Shown here: in pieces, positions 1 through 7,034 of the stretch
Layout: the number at the start of each line of letters is the position of its first letter
Position numbering within the stretch: position 1 is the stretch's first letter
Source: JBDTZF01 sp040005265
GTDB lineage: Bacteria; Verrucomicrobiota; Verrucomicrobiia; Chthoniobacterales; UBA10450
Reading direction: 5' to 3'
DNA: 12,730 nucleotides
NCBI GenBank assembly: GCA_040005265.1
Contig: JBDTZF010000075.1
Coordinates: 1-12,730, forward strand
Made by a program: the position numbers and the translations under genes
Notes under the pieces: model-generated
What the model was told of the DNA's origin: nothing
Database searches by the model: none
What the model saw: the letters and a program-made list of their open reading frames with translations, nothing else

Positions 1-62
1 GTCTGTGACCGTCGCATTATTTCCTCAGAAAAATCGAGCGACGGTCACAGACCGCCGCTACA
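1..62. repeat. Partial palindromic intergenic repeat, cut by window edge
   Basis: Positions 1-14 (gtctgtgaccgtcg) are the exact reverse complement of 39-52, with a 24-base spacer. The right arm continues as cgccgctacag (53-62), whose partner would lie left of position 1, so the element is probably longer and truncated by the window edge. It lies just beyond the 3' end of lpxK. The transcript could fold there, but there is no T-run in either direction, so I call it a dispersed palindrome (REP/MITE-like) rather than a proven terminator. The symmetry is directly visible; membership of a repeat family is inferred. Confidence 0.7.
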
Positions 63-73
63 GAAAAAGGGAC

Positions 74-1270
74 CTAGGCGAAGAAACGTTCCGGCGAAAG
101 CAATGGCTGCGGCTTGCAAATGCGGGCTACACAATGTTCCCAGCTTTCGTGTCCGCTCAGGATCTCGATTTCGACGCGCAGGAAATAGATCGGCACTTTC
201 ACTTCCGTTTCCGGCAAATGCGGCATGCGCACCGCGTCTTTTTCAGTGGTCACAATCATGGCCAGATCGCGACGGATGCAACGATTGACGAAGCTCTGCA
301 ACTCCGAAGGGGTATAATAATGGTGATCGATGTAGCGCTTGGCCAGGTCGACACGCGCTCCCAACTTTGCCAGCGCTCGCTCGAAACTTTCCGGCGCGGC
401 AATGCCGGAGATCGAGCCGATAAAGGCACCCTGCAACCGTTCGAGCGGTAATTGCTCGCCGGTCTGAATGTTTTGCAAATAGAGGGGCTTGTGCGCGCAC
501 TCGATGATCTCGGCAGTGCGATTGTAACTGCGAATGCGCGCGATGAGCTCATCGTTCGCTTCCCCGGTGCTCTTGGTGATGAAAACGTAACTGGCACGAC
601 GCAAATTCCTCGGCGGTTCGCGTAGCGTTCCCCGTGGAAGCAAAAATTCATTTCCGAAAGGGGCTTGTCGATCCACCAGGACGATGTCGAGCCGGTGTTT
701 GAGATGGAGATATTGCAGCCCATCATCCAACAAGAGCGTGTCCGCTTTCCACTTATCGATGGCAAACCGCCCACTCTTCACCCGGTCCTTGTCCACGAGG
801 ACAACGACGTCTTTGAGATTGTGCGCCAGCATGTAAGGCTCATCGCCGGCCGTTAACGAATCGAGCAGGAGCGATTTGCCGTCGGAGACAATCCGGGGAG
901 GATCGACATCGCGATTCCGGAGACGATCGAGCCAGCTTCGTTTGCTCGGATGCGGGACGCTTTTATAACCGCGTGTGAGAATCGCCACGCGCCGGCCACC
1001 GGTCTGCAGCGCGCGCGCGAACTTCTCCACGATCGGTGTCTTGCCCGTGCCGCCGACGGTCAAATTTCCGATACTGATGACCAGACAACCAAGAGTGCGC
1101 TCGCGAAAGATCCGTTTCCTGTAAAGATAAAGCCGCAGTTGAACGATGCGCTCGTAGATGAAGGAGAGTGCGTAAAGAAGGGCTCGCAAAAGCGAGGCGC
1201 GCACCCCTCGGGTGCGCCCGAGGACAACGTCGATCCCAAACTGTTCTAAATTTTCAAGCCGGCGACCCAT
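74..1270 (-). CDS. lpxK: Tetraacyldisaccharide 4'-kinase (lipid A biosynthesis)
   Basis: LpxK transfers the ATP gamma-phosphate to the 4' position of the tetraacyldisaccharide-1-phosphate lipid A precursor at the cytoplasmic face of the inner membrane. The 398-aa product has a hydrophobic N-terminal membrane-associating helix (about residues 26-50), a Walker A loop GNLTVGGTGKTP (68-79), LTRGYK (98-103), GDEPYMLA (142-149), DDGLQ (182-186), FGNEFLLPRGTLREP (205-219), the DHH motif (315-317) and TTEKDAVRMP (341-350). All are in family order, so the enzyme looks intact. It is some 60-70 residues longer than the E. coli enzyme (about 328), partly through the stretch before the membrane helix and an insert after the RGYK motif. 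ATG start at 1268-1270, TAG at 74-76. It is divergent from the methyltransferase gene; a heptamer repeat begins 8 bp upstream of the start. No other lipid A gene is in view. Confidence 0.96.
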   Translation of the reverse strand: MGRRLENLEQFGIDVVLGRTRGVRASLLRALLYALSFIYERIVQLRLYLYRKRIFRERTLGCLVISIGNLTVGGTGKTPIVEKFARALQTGGRRVAILTRGYKSVPHPSKRSWLDRLRNRDVDPPRIVSDGKSLLLDSLTAGDEPYMLAHNLKDVVVLVDKDRVKSGRFAIDKWKADTLLLDDGLQYLHLKHRLDIVLVDRQAPFGNEFLLPRGTLREPPRNLRRASYVFITKSTGEANDELIARIRSYNRTAEIIECAHKPLYLQNIQTGEQLPLERLQGAFIGSISGIAAPESFERALAKLGARVDLAKRYIDHHYYTPSELQSFVNRCIRRDLAMIVTTEKDAVRMPHLPETEVKVPIYFLRVEIEILSGHESWEHCVARICKPQPLLSPERFFA

Positions 1271-1277
1271 CTCAAAA

Positions 1278-1306
1278 GTTGATAGCTGATCGTTGATGGT
1301 TGATCG
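1278..1306. repeat. Degenerate heptamer tandem repeat (TTGATNG)
   Basis: Four heptamers in exact register: TTGATAG (1279-1285), CTGATCG (1286-1292), TTGATGG (1293-1299) and TTGATCG (1300-1306). TGAT recurs at 1280, 1287, 1294 and 1301. On the strand of lpxK it reads as CNATCAA units ending 8 bp before the lpxK ATG, inside its 5' untranslated region. The same heptamer family recurs near 7097-7124 at the 5' end of the dipeptidase gene. Confidence 0.65.
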
Positions 1307-1333
1307 GGGCGCGGGTCATCGTCGAAAAATAAG

Positions 1334-1374
1334 TGTCATCCCGGGCGAAGTCGAGGGATCCCGGCGTAACTACT
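1334..1374. repeat. Dispersed intergenic repeat of the 'cgaagtcgagggatccc' type
   Basis: The stretch contains cgggcgaagtcgagggatc (1342-1360) followed by ccggcg. From memory, close relatives of this phrase (tcatcccgagcgaag..gagggatccc) occur as short scattered intergenic repeats in many environmental bacterial genomes. It lies in the 146-bp divergent spacer between lpxK and the methyltransferase gene, about 43 bp before the latter. The CCCGGG and GGATCC palindromes suggest a weak fold. The family assignment rests on recall, not on a second copy in this window. Confidence 0.5.
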
Positions 1375-1416
1375 GCGTTTCCTTTGTGAATGCATCGGTT
1401 CAATGTGTGTCGTCAA

Positions 1417-2334
1417 ATGAAAAGGAAATCCGAGTGGATCGATCAGGCGTTGCTGCGCGATTTCGAAGCGGAAGGGACCGACGCGCACCGGCTTTGCACC
1501 ATCGATGACGGCTGGGTGGAACGCTTCAGACGCGACGTTCTCATCTCTTATAAGAGCATCGCGGCGCGGGACCGCCTCGCTAGCGAACTTGATCTCTGGG
1601 GAAAGGCCGTGGATTTTTCTTTCGAGCAGATTTTCGAGCGCTTCCTGCCGCGCAAAAATGAAGAGCGGGAAATGCCGCGCCTCATGCTTGGAGAAGCCAG
1701 GGAGGATCTCCACAGAATTGTGACAGAACGGCATCTTCGATTTGGGATCGACTTCGGCACGGGTTACTCGGTCGGCTTGTTTGTCGATCAACGAGAGAAT
1801 CGCAGCCATTTGGGCGAGATAAAACCGGAACGGCTCCTGAATTGTTTTGCTTACACCTGCTCCTTCTCTGTGGTCGCAGCGGCAACCGGAACGGCAACGG
1901 TTAATATCGACCTTTCAAACAAATCGCTTATGCGAGGCCGCGAAAATTTTTCTCTTAATAATCTGCCAAGCAACAATCATCAGTTCATCGCGGACGATGT
2001 CCTGGCTGTTCTGCCGCGGCTGGCGCGGAGAGGAGAGAAATTCGACGCTATCGTCCTCGATCCGCCGACATTCTCGCGCTCGCATCGCGGCCAAGCATTC
2101 CATGTTGAAAAGGATTTCGAGACATTGTTGGTTGCAGCGCTGGAGGTGGCAAATCGAGACGCGCACATACTGCTATCGACGAATTGCTCGACGCTCACCG
2201 GGCACGCGCTTGAAACCATGGGGCGCTATTGTCTCAAAGTTTCGCGCCGCGCCGGTAGATTTCATCGGACAGCTCCCCTGCCCGACTTTCCGCCCGGCTC
2301 GGGTGCGAGCACAGTTTGGTTAACTTTACGTTGA
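1417..2334 (+). CDS. Class I SAM-dependent methyltransferase, RlmI/RlmK-like, without PUA domain
   Basis: Probably a nucleic-acid methyltransferase, perhaps of 23S rRNA, of the RlmI/RlmK-like group. With the ATG at 1417 it has 305 aa. Seen in order: a divergent N-terminal region (1-105), the family block FGIDFGTGYSVGLFVDQR (109-126), SAM-binding motif I LLNCFAYTCSFSV (140-152), the acidic loop NIDLSNKSL (163-171), DD at 193-194, and the catalytic DPPTF (215-219). RlmI proteins are near 400 aa with an N-terminal PUA RNA-binding domain; that is absent here, so the substrate is uncertain. C-terminal PLPDFPPG is followed by a short final strand. An in-frame ATG at 1390 would add nine residues; neither start has a Shine-Dalgarno site. 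The next gene follows after 50 bp on the same strand. Confidence 0.85.
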   Translation: MKRKSEWIDQALLRDFEAEGTDAHRLCTIDDGWVERFRRDVLISYKSIAARDRLASELDLWGKAVDFSFEQIFERFLPRKNEEREMPRLMLGEAREDLHRIVTERHLRFGIDFGTGYSVGLFVDQRENRSHLGEIKPERLLNCFAYTCSFSVVAAATGTATVNIDLSNKSLMRGRENFSLNNLPSNNHQFIADDVLAVLPRLARRGEKFDAIVLDPPTFSRSHRGQAFHVEKDFETLLVAALEVANRDAHILLSTNCSTLTGHALETMGRYCLKVSRRAGRFHRTAPLPDFPPGSGASTVWLTLR

Positions 2335-2384
2335 CCAGAGTGATACACGCAGACAATGGTTCCAAAGCGATACTCAATTGCGAT

Positions 2385-2651
2385 ATGGATGAATTAGAAG
2401 ATTTGTCGCAGCGCAGTCTGCACTACGCCCGCGATCAGTTCGACGCCGTCGTCAGCCAAACGGAGGATTACGTCCGGGAGAAGCCGACCCAATCTCTTCT
2501 CTACGCGTTTCTGTTCGGGTTTATTGTAAACCGGTTGCCAATCGGCCGCCTCATCGTCGGAGTCCTTCGGTTGGCTCTGTTTGCATTCAAGCCGGCGGTT
2601 CTCATCTACGGCGCGAGAAGGCTGTATCGAGCTTCCCAAGACGAAGAATAG
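2385..2651 (+). CDS. Small membrane protein, ElaB/YqjD (DUF883)-like
   Basis: An 88-aa protein. The first ~33 residues are polar, charged and probably helical (MDELEDLSQRSLHYARDQFD...). They are followed by YVREKPTQSLLYAFLFGFIV, and hydrophobic segments at about 36-49 and 52-77 end in a basic RRLYR tail. A helical N part, a V-R-E-x-P turn and a C-terminal membrane anchor is the layout of the ElaB/YqjD/DUF883 group of inner-membrane proteins, some of which associate with ribosomes in E. coli; the sequence match is only by layout and that motif. I chose ATG 2385 over the in-frame TTG at 2316, which would overlap the methyltransferase end by 19 bp and add a non-hydrophobic leader. It may be cotranscribed with the methyltransferase; function unknown. 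Confidence 0.6.
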   Translation: MDELEDLSQRSLHYARDQFDAVVSQTEDYVREKPTQSLLYAFLFGFIVNRLPIGRLIVGVLRLALFAFKPAVLIYGARRLYRASQDEE

Positions 2652-2657
2652 ATAGAT

Positions 2658-2697
2658 GCGGTTCACCCGAACCGCCCGCGGGCGATTGAGGTCAATC
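2658..2697. terminator. Convergent spacer with three hairpins, possible bidirectional terminator
   Basis: The 50-bp gap between two convergent stops holds three consecutive palindromes: gcggttc/gaaccgc (2658-2664 with 2669-2675, loop accc), the 10-base palindrome gcccgcgggc (2674-2683), and gattg/caatc (2684-2688 with 2693-2697). There is no T-run on either strand, so this is not a canonical intrinsic terminator; the position between converging genes suggests a termination or RNA 3'-end role. Confidence 0.45.
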
Positions 2698-2701
2698 ACC
2701 C

Positions 2702-2911
2702 CTACCCGTCCAGCGTGAAACCGACCTTCAGCGTTACCTGCCAATGGTTGACCTTGCCATCTTCGATATGGCCCCGGGTTTCAGTCACCTCAAACCAGCG
2801 CATATTACGAACGGTCTTGCCGGCGCGCGCCACCGCATTTGTTACTGCATCGTCAAAACTTTTGGGCGACGAACCAACCAGCTCGATTTTCTTGTAGGTG
2901 TGATCAGACAT
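2702..2911 (-). CDS. Dodecin (flavin/CoA-binding dodecamer)
   Basis: A 69-aa protein starting MSDHTYKKIELVGSSPKS and ending LKVGFTLDG. Dodecins form hollow cytoplasmic dodecamers that store or buffer flavins, and in some bacteria also bind coenzyme A. The family signature is complete: KKIELVGSSP (7-16), RNMRWFEVTETRG (35-47) and HWQVTLKVGF (56-65). W39, R46 and Q58 match the flavin-stacking Trp and the Arg/Gln contacts of the Thermus dodecin (W38, R45, Q57). The length is typical. The reading frame stays open far upstream through the neighbouring repeat, but only this ATG (2909-2911) gives the family N terminus. The gene is divergent from acs, with the 152-bp palindromic element between, and convergent with the small membrane protein gene. 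Confidence 0.93.
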   Translation of the reverse strand: MSDHTYKKIELVGSSPKSFDDAVTNAVARAGKTVRNMRWFEVTETRGHIEDGKVNHWQVTLKVGFTLDG

Positions 2912-2966
2912 GGTTCGATTGTTCCGGTTCGGTTCCCTGAAAACAAGAACAACCGGCGCAGGACAT

Positions 2967-3118
2967 CTGGGTAGCGCACGCGTCTCGCGTGTTGGCGACG
3001 GCGTCTCGCAGTCGCCAACTTTCTCTGTGGTTTCGCCAGGGATTCGAGCACCGCGGTAAGGAAAAGACTGTTTCGTCGGGACGCCGAAACCCACACGCGA
3101 GACGCGTGCGCTACCCAG
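2967..3118. repeat. 152-bp palindromic MITE/REP-like element with perfect 26-bp inverted ends
   Basis: Bases 2967-2992 (ctgggtagcgcacgcg...) are the perfect reverse complement of 3093-3118. Inside the 100-bp interior are further stems: gttggcgac/gtcgccaac (2991-2999 with 3011-3019) and gtttcg/cgaaac (3070-3075 with 3085-3090); ggtttcg at 3029-3035 is an alternative partner of cgaaacc at 3085-3091. It fills most of the 262-bp divergent spacer between dodecin and acs. It codes for nothing convincing, so it would be non-autonomous. No target-site duplication is obvious. A folded RNA or cruciform with side arms is expected. The symmetry is seen; mobility is inferred. Confidence 0.8.
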
Positions 3119-3173
3119 AGTCCGTCGCTCCGTGTTGACCGGTCGCGTTGACAACGATATTGAAAAGCTGCGC

Positions 3174-5120
3174 ATGCACGACAACATCGAATCGCACCTG
3201 AAAGAGACGCGCGTCTTCAAGCCGTCAAAGACGTTCGCGGACAAGGCGAAGATCAAAAACCTCGCTCAATACCGGCGGATGTATCGCGAGTCGATCAAGC
3301 AGCCGGTTAAGTTCTGGACACGCGAGGCGCGCGAACTGGTCTGGCGCGCGCCATGGAAAAAGCTGGTCCAATGGAAAGCGCCTTTTGCGAAATGGTTCGT
3401 GGGCGGGAAGATCAATATTTCGGAAAATTGTCTGGATCGACATCTGGCCGGAGCGCGCCGGAACAAGGCGGCGATTATCTGGGAAGGCGAGCCGGGCGAA
3501 AAACGCACACTCACTTATCAGCAGCTTCATCATGAAGTTTGCCGGTTCGCAAATGTCTTGAAGCGAAACAAGATCGGCAAGGGCGATCGCGTCATCATTT
3601 ACATGCCCACGATTCCCGAGGCGGCGATTGCCATGCTCGCGTGCGCGCGCATTGGCGCGGTGCACTCGGTCGTTTTCGGCGGATTCAGCCCCGACAGCAT
3701 TCGTGATCGTATCGCGGACAGCGGTGCGACCGCCGTGATCACGGCCGATGGCGGATATCGTCGTGGCGGAATCGTTCCGCTAAAGAAAAATGTCGATGAT
3801 GCACTGAGCGGCAGCACATCAATCAAACGGGTTATCGTTTTTCGCCGCGCGGCAAACGACATCCACATGGAAGAAGGGCGCGACGTCTGGTGGCATCGCG
3901 AGATGGAGTATGTCGACGCCAAGTGCCCGCCGGTTCCACTCGATAGCGAGCACCCTCTTTATATTCTTTATACCAGCGGCTCGACCGGAAAGCCGAAGGG
4001 AATCCTGCACACCACTGGCGGTTATCTCGTCGGCATCTATTCCACGATGAAATATGTCTTCGACCTTCGCGACGAAGATATTTTCTGGTGCACAGCCGAT
4101 GTGGGCTGGGTCACCGGCCACAGTTATGTCGTTTACGGTCCGCTATCGAATGGAGCGACCACATTCATGTATGAAGGAGCGCCGAACTGGCCCGAGCCCG
4201 ATCGTTTTTGGAAAATCATCGAGGACAATCGGGTCAGTATTCTTTACACGGCGCCAACGGCGATCCGGGCGTTCATTCGCTGGGGCGATCAATGGGTGAA
4301 AAAACACGACCTCTCGTCGCTTCGTTTGTTAGGCTCAGTGGGCGAGCCGATTAATCCGGAAGCGTGGATGTGGTACCACAAGAACATTGGCGGCGGCCGT
4401 TGCCCGATCGTGGATACCTGGTGGCAGACCGAAACAGGAGCAATCATGATCACGCCATTGCCGGGCGCGATCCCGACAAAACCTGGCAGCGGGACCCTGC
4501 CGTTTTTTGGTGTCGACGCGGCAATTGTTGATGAGAGAGGCAAAGAGGTAGGACCAAACATCGGCGGAAAACTAATCATCCGCCGGCCGTGGCCGTCGAT
4601 GTTGCGCACGATATACGGCGACAAGGAACGCTATAAAAAACAATACTGGAGCGAGTTTAAGGGAAACTATCTCACTGGCGACGGCGCGCGCCGCGACAAG
4701 GATGGTTACTTCTGGATTGTAGGCCGGATCGACGACGTCTTGAACGTCGCCGGCCACCGCCTCGGCACATCGGAAATTGAGAGTGCATTGGTCAGTCACC
4801 CCCGCGTTGCTGAAGCGGCCGTGGTCGGACGGCCCGACGAGATAAAAGGCCAGGGCGTGGTCGCCTTCGTGACATTGAAATCCGGTATCGAACCGACACC
4901 CTCCCTAAAGAACGAGCTGCGCGATCACGTCGGCACGCACATCGGCGCGATTGCCAAGCCCGATGAAGTCCGTTTTGCCGACGCCTTGCCAAAAACGCGG
5001 AGTGGTAAAATCATGCGCCGCCTGCTCAAGGAGATTGCCAGCGGTGCGAAAGTTACCGGCGATACCACCACGCTCGAAGATTTCAGCGTTCTGGCGAGAT
5101 TGAGCGGACCGGAAGAGTAA
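3174..5120 (+). CDS. acs: Acetyl-coenzyme A synthetase (AMP-forming)
   Basis: Converts acetate, ATP and CoA to acetyl-CoA through acetyl-AMP in the cytoplasm. With ATG 3174 the product is 648 aa, the usual Acs length, and starts in the family manner (DNIESHLKETRVFKPS). Motifs: phosphate loop YTSGSTGKPKG (Y266 onward), WWQTETG (W416-W417; the second Trp is the one that limits the pocket to acetate), LTGDGARRDKDGYFWIVGR with the hinge region before DDVLNVAGHRLGTSEIE, and the C-terminal PKTRSGKIMRR with K612 at the position of the regulatory acetylated lysine (K609 in E. coli). An in-frame GTG at 3132 would add 14 residues and lies close to the palindromic element; neither start has a Shine-Dalgarno site. 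It is the first gene after that element, and the coiled-coil gene follows after 42 bp. Confidence 0.96.
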   Translation: MHDNIESHLKETRVFKPSKTFADKAKIKNLAQYRRMYRESIKQPVKFWTREARELVWRAPWKKLVQWKAPFAKWFVGGKINISENCLDRHLAGARRNKAAIIWEGEPGEKRTLTYQQLHHEVCRFANVLKRNKIGKGDRVIIYMPTIPEAAIAMLACARIGAVHSVVFGGFSPDSIRDRIADSGATAVITADGGYRRGGIVPLKKNVDDALSGSTSIKRVIVFRRAANDIHMEEGRDVWWHREMEYVDAKCPPVPLDSEHPLYILYTSGSTGKPKGILHTTGGYLVGIYSTMKYVFDLRDEDIFWCTADVGWVTGHSYVVYGPLSNGATTFMYEGAPNWPEPDRFWKIIEDNRVSILYTAPTAIRAFIRWGDQWVKKHDLSSLRLLGSVGEPINPEAWMWYHKNIGGGRCPIVDTWWQTETGAIMITPLPGAIPTKPGSGTLPFFGVDAAIVDERGKEVGPNIGGKLIIRRPWPSMLRTIYGDKERYKKQYWSEFKGNYLTGDGARRDKDGYFWIVGRIDDVLNVAGHRLGTSEIESALVSHPRVAEAAVVGRPDEIKGQGVVAFVTLKSGIEPTPSLKNELRDHVGTHIGAIAKPDEVRFADALPKTRSGKIMRRLLKEIASGAKVTGDTTTLEDFSVLARLSGPEE

Positions 5121-5162
5121 GTTTTTCATTTCTCGAACGCGGAACAAGCGTACCCTCTGATT

Positions 5163-7034
5163 GTGAGTTTTATCCGTACAGGACTGCGCGAGATCGCACT
5201 AAAGGTGAAGCGCCAGCGCACGCGCCTCGCGTTGCGTCACGAAAAACGCATCCTGCAAAAGAGCGAGATCAATCTCGGGCGCGAGGGAACATCGCAAGCG
5301 GCGAATTTTCCGGAGCTGCGCAATGAGATCGTGGCGCTAAAGAAACTGGAGCAGGAGCAGAAGGAAGTGGCGCTCCGGATCGCGCAAATCGACGAGGGCA
5401 TCAAGAAGATCGAAGCGGAACGGGAACAGAATACCCGCGAACAAAATGAAGCGATCGGAAAATTGGAAGCCGAAAAGAAACCGGTCCTTCAACAACGCAA
5501 CCAGGCAAAGAGCGCGGCCGATATTTGCGACCGCGAATTGATCGCGGTGGAAAAGCGCGTCGAACAAAATGACGCGGCCGATCGCGAACTTTTAAGAAAG
5601 CTTGACGAGTTACAGGCGATAACGCCGCCGCCGGCCGATCTCGAAACACAATCGGCCAGCATCGCAACGCAGCGCGCTCGTCTGCCAGCGGAACGGGCCG
5701 AACTCCTTCGCGCCCGGCTGGGCAGCTCTGACGCCTGCCGTCTGGCGAAAGAAAAACTTGTCGCCGGAGAAGCCGAGCTCGCCGTGGTGGAGAAAAGTAT
5801 CGAGAAAATCCGGAGCGAATTTAGCGCGCGCGACAAGACGTTGGAGGAGAGCATCCGCACCCAGCAGGAAGCTGTCCGGGAGGCGAAGGCCCTTCATCAA
5901 ACCGTGGAGGAACGGAAAAATCCCGCATATTTGAACATCGGCCGCCATCTTGCTTCGCAGGGAATTGCGCCACCGAGCGCACCGCAACTACTCACTGACG
6001 TGCAACGTCGCCGCGCCGCGGTAGATCGACATCTTGAGCACACCGTTCATCTGGGCCTTCTCTCCAGCCAGATCGACAAGCAGGAATTGCGGAAATTTTA
6101 TTTCAGCGTCGTGTCCCTTCTCGCATTGCTGGCAATCATCCTACCCCTGGTTTTTCAATCGCCGCCGAAACGGGAGTGGCTGCCGCGAGAAACGGACGCA
6201 ATTTTATCGATCAACACCGGAAAATTCGATCACGATGAGCTGACGAAACGCTGGCAAAAAGAATCGCCCGATAGCTGGCCAAAAATCTGGTCCGGCTTGA
6301 TTGGCCCGGCGGCCGTCACGCCAGGATTGAATGCGCCTCGTGACGCCGCGCAAATCACGCGCGCGCTAACGACCAACGAAGCAGGAAAGACCCGGGAGTT
6401 TGTTCTGGTCGAAGGACGCGGCGATGTCTCCCACGTGGTGGACGCGGTCAGCCATGATAAGAGTTTCGAGAAACGCATAATCAGCGGGTTGCCGGTTTGG
6501 GAACGTTCTGATCTCACCGTTTCGCGAGTCGGTCCGACGACGCTGGCCGTAGGAGCATCCAACGAAGTCAGCGAACTGGTTCGGGTCCGGCTGGGGATCG
6601 ATTTAGACCTGAAAGTCACCGGCCAACTTTTCGACAGTTTCCAAGCCCTCGATAAGGAAAGCACCCTGCGGTTGATCTCGCGCAATCCGGCTGACCTTGC
6701 CCGCATTTTTCTGCCAATCTTTACCCGCGAACTACTCGATGCGGCGCAATTGCTCGGCCTCGGTCTGCGCTTCGACAATCCGGCAAAGGCCAAGCTTCTC
6801 TTGAAACTAAATTCGGCTGAAGCTGCAACCGCACTCGAAAAAGATTTGCGCAGCGATCCAGCCCGCTGGCTACGCGTGCAGAATTCCGATGCATTGCTGT
6901 ATGTCCAGGCGCCAGAGATCCAACGCGACGGCACAAACCTGGAATTGCGTTTCAACGTTCCCGATGCGAGTGCGCGACTTCTTCTTGAACGAATCGCGAA
7001 AGTTGTCGCCGCGCCAGTCGTGGCGACACAGTAG
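5163..7034 (+). CDS. Unknown coiled-coil protein with one membrane segment and a large C-terminal domain
   Basis: I do not recognise a named family. The 623-aa protein has an arginine/lysine-rich N terminus (1-35), a long Glu/Lys/Gln/Ala-rich region with coiled-coil character (about 50-255, interrupted by a PPP near 155 and a GSSD near 187-190), a linker (256-310), one clear transmembrane helix (about 312-331) and a folded-looking C-terminal domain (340-623). There is no N-terminal signal peptide, so the coiled coil should be cytoplasmic and the C-terminal domain periplasmic. That domain begins LPRETDAILSINTG and contains VEGRGDVSHVVDAV and GLPVWERSD, loosely like the 'energy-barrier' style secreted domains of Planctomycetes/Verrucomicrobia (DUF3352-like); this is a weak impression. 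Start is GTG 5163 without a Shine-Dalgarno site, and TAG abuts the next ATG, so translation is probably coupled to the dipeptidase. Confidence 0.8.
   Translation: MSFIRTGLREIALKVKRQRTRLALRHEKRILQKSEINLGREGTSQAANFPELRNEIVALKKLEQEQKEVALRIAQIDEGIKKIEAEREQNTREQNEAIGKLEAEKKPVLQQRNQAKSAADICDRELIAVEKRVEQNDAADRELLRKLDELQAITPPPADLETQSASIATQRARLPAERAELLRARLGSSDACRLAKEKLVAGEAELAVVEKSIEKIRSEFSARDKTLEESIRTQQEAVREAKALHQTVEERKNPAYLNIGRHLASQGIAPPSAPQLLTDVQRRRAAVDRHLEHTVHLGLLSSQIDKQELRKFYFSVVSLLALLAIILPLVFQSPPKREWLPRETDAILSINTGKFDHDELTKRWQKESPDSWPKIWSGLIGPAAVTPGLNAPRDAAQITRALTTNEAGKTREFVLVEGRGDVSHVVDAVSHDKSFEKRIISGLPVWERSDLTVSRVGPTTLAVGASNEVSELVRVRLGIDLDLKVTGQLFDSFQALDKESTLRLISRNPADLARIFLPIFTRELLDAAQLLGLGLRFDNPAKAKLLLKLNSAEAATALEKDLRSDPARWLRVQNSDALLYVQAPEIQRDGTNLELRFNVPDASARLLLERIAKVVAAPVVATQ

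Noticed and set aside
5..451. A 148-codon open frame on the plus strand
   Set aside because: It begins inside the terminal inverted repeat and runs antisense to lpxK, which has all its family motifs. No recognisable protein features.
2316..2384. TTG 2316 as the start of the small membrane protein
   Set aside because: It overlaps the methyltransferase end and adds residues that do not fit the short helix-plus-anchor layout; ATG 2385 is better placed.
3132..3173. GTG 3132 as the acs start, and TTGACC/TTGACA at 3135 and 3148 as its promoter
   Set aside because: ATG 3174 gives the normal Acs length and N terminus. The -35-like hexamers have no matching -10 at proper spacing and would place the transcription start on or inside the coding region.
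2912..3256. Upstream extension of the dodecin frame to 184 aa
   Set aside because: The extra part is translated palindromic repeat and the start of acs in antisense. Dodecins are about 70 aa and the ATG at 2909-2911 gives the expected N terminus.
6230..6955. A 241-codon open frame on the minus strand
   Set aside because: Antisense to the C-terminal domain of the coiled-coil protein gene; Ser/Arg-rich composition typical of a shadow frame.
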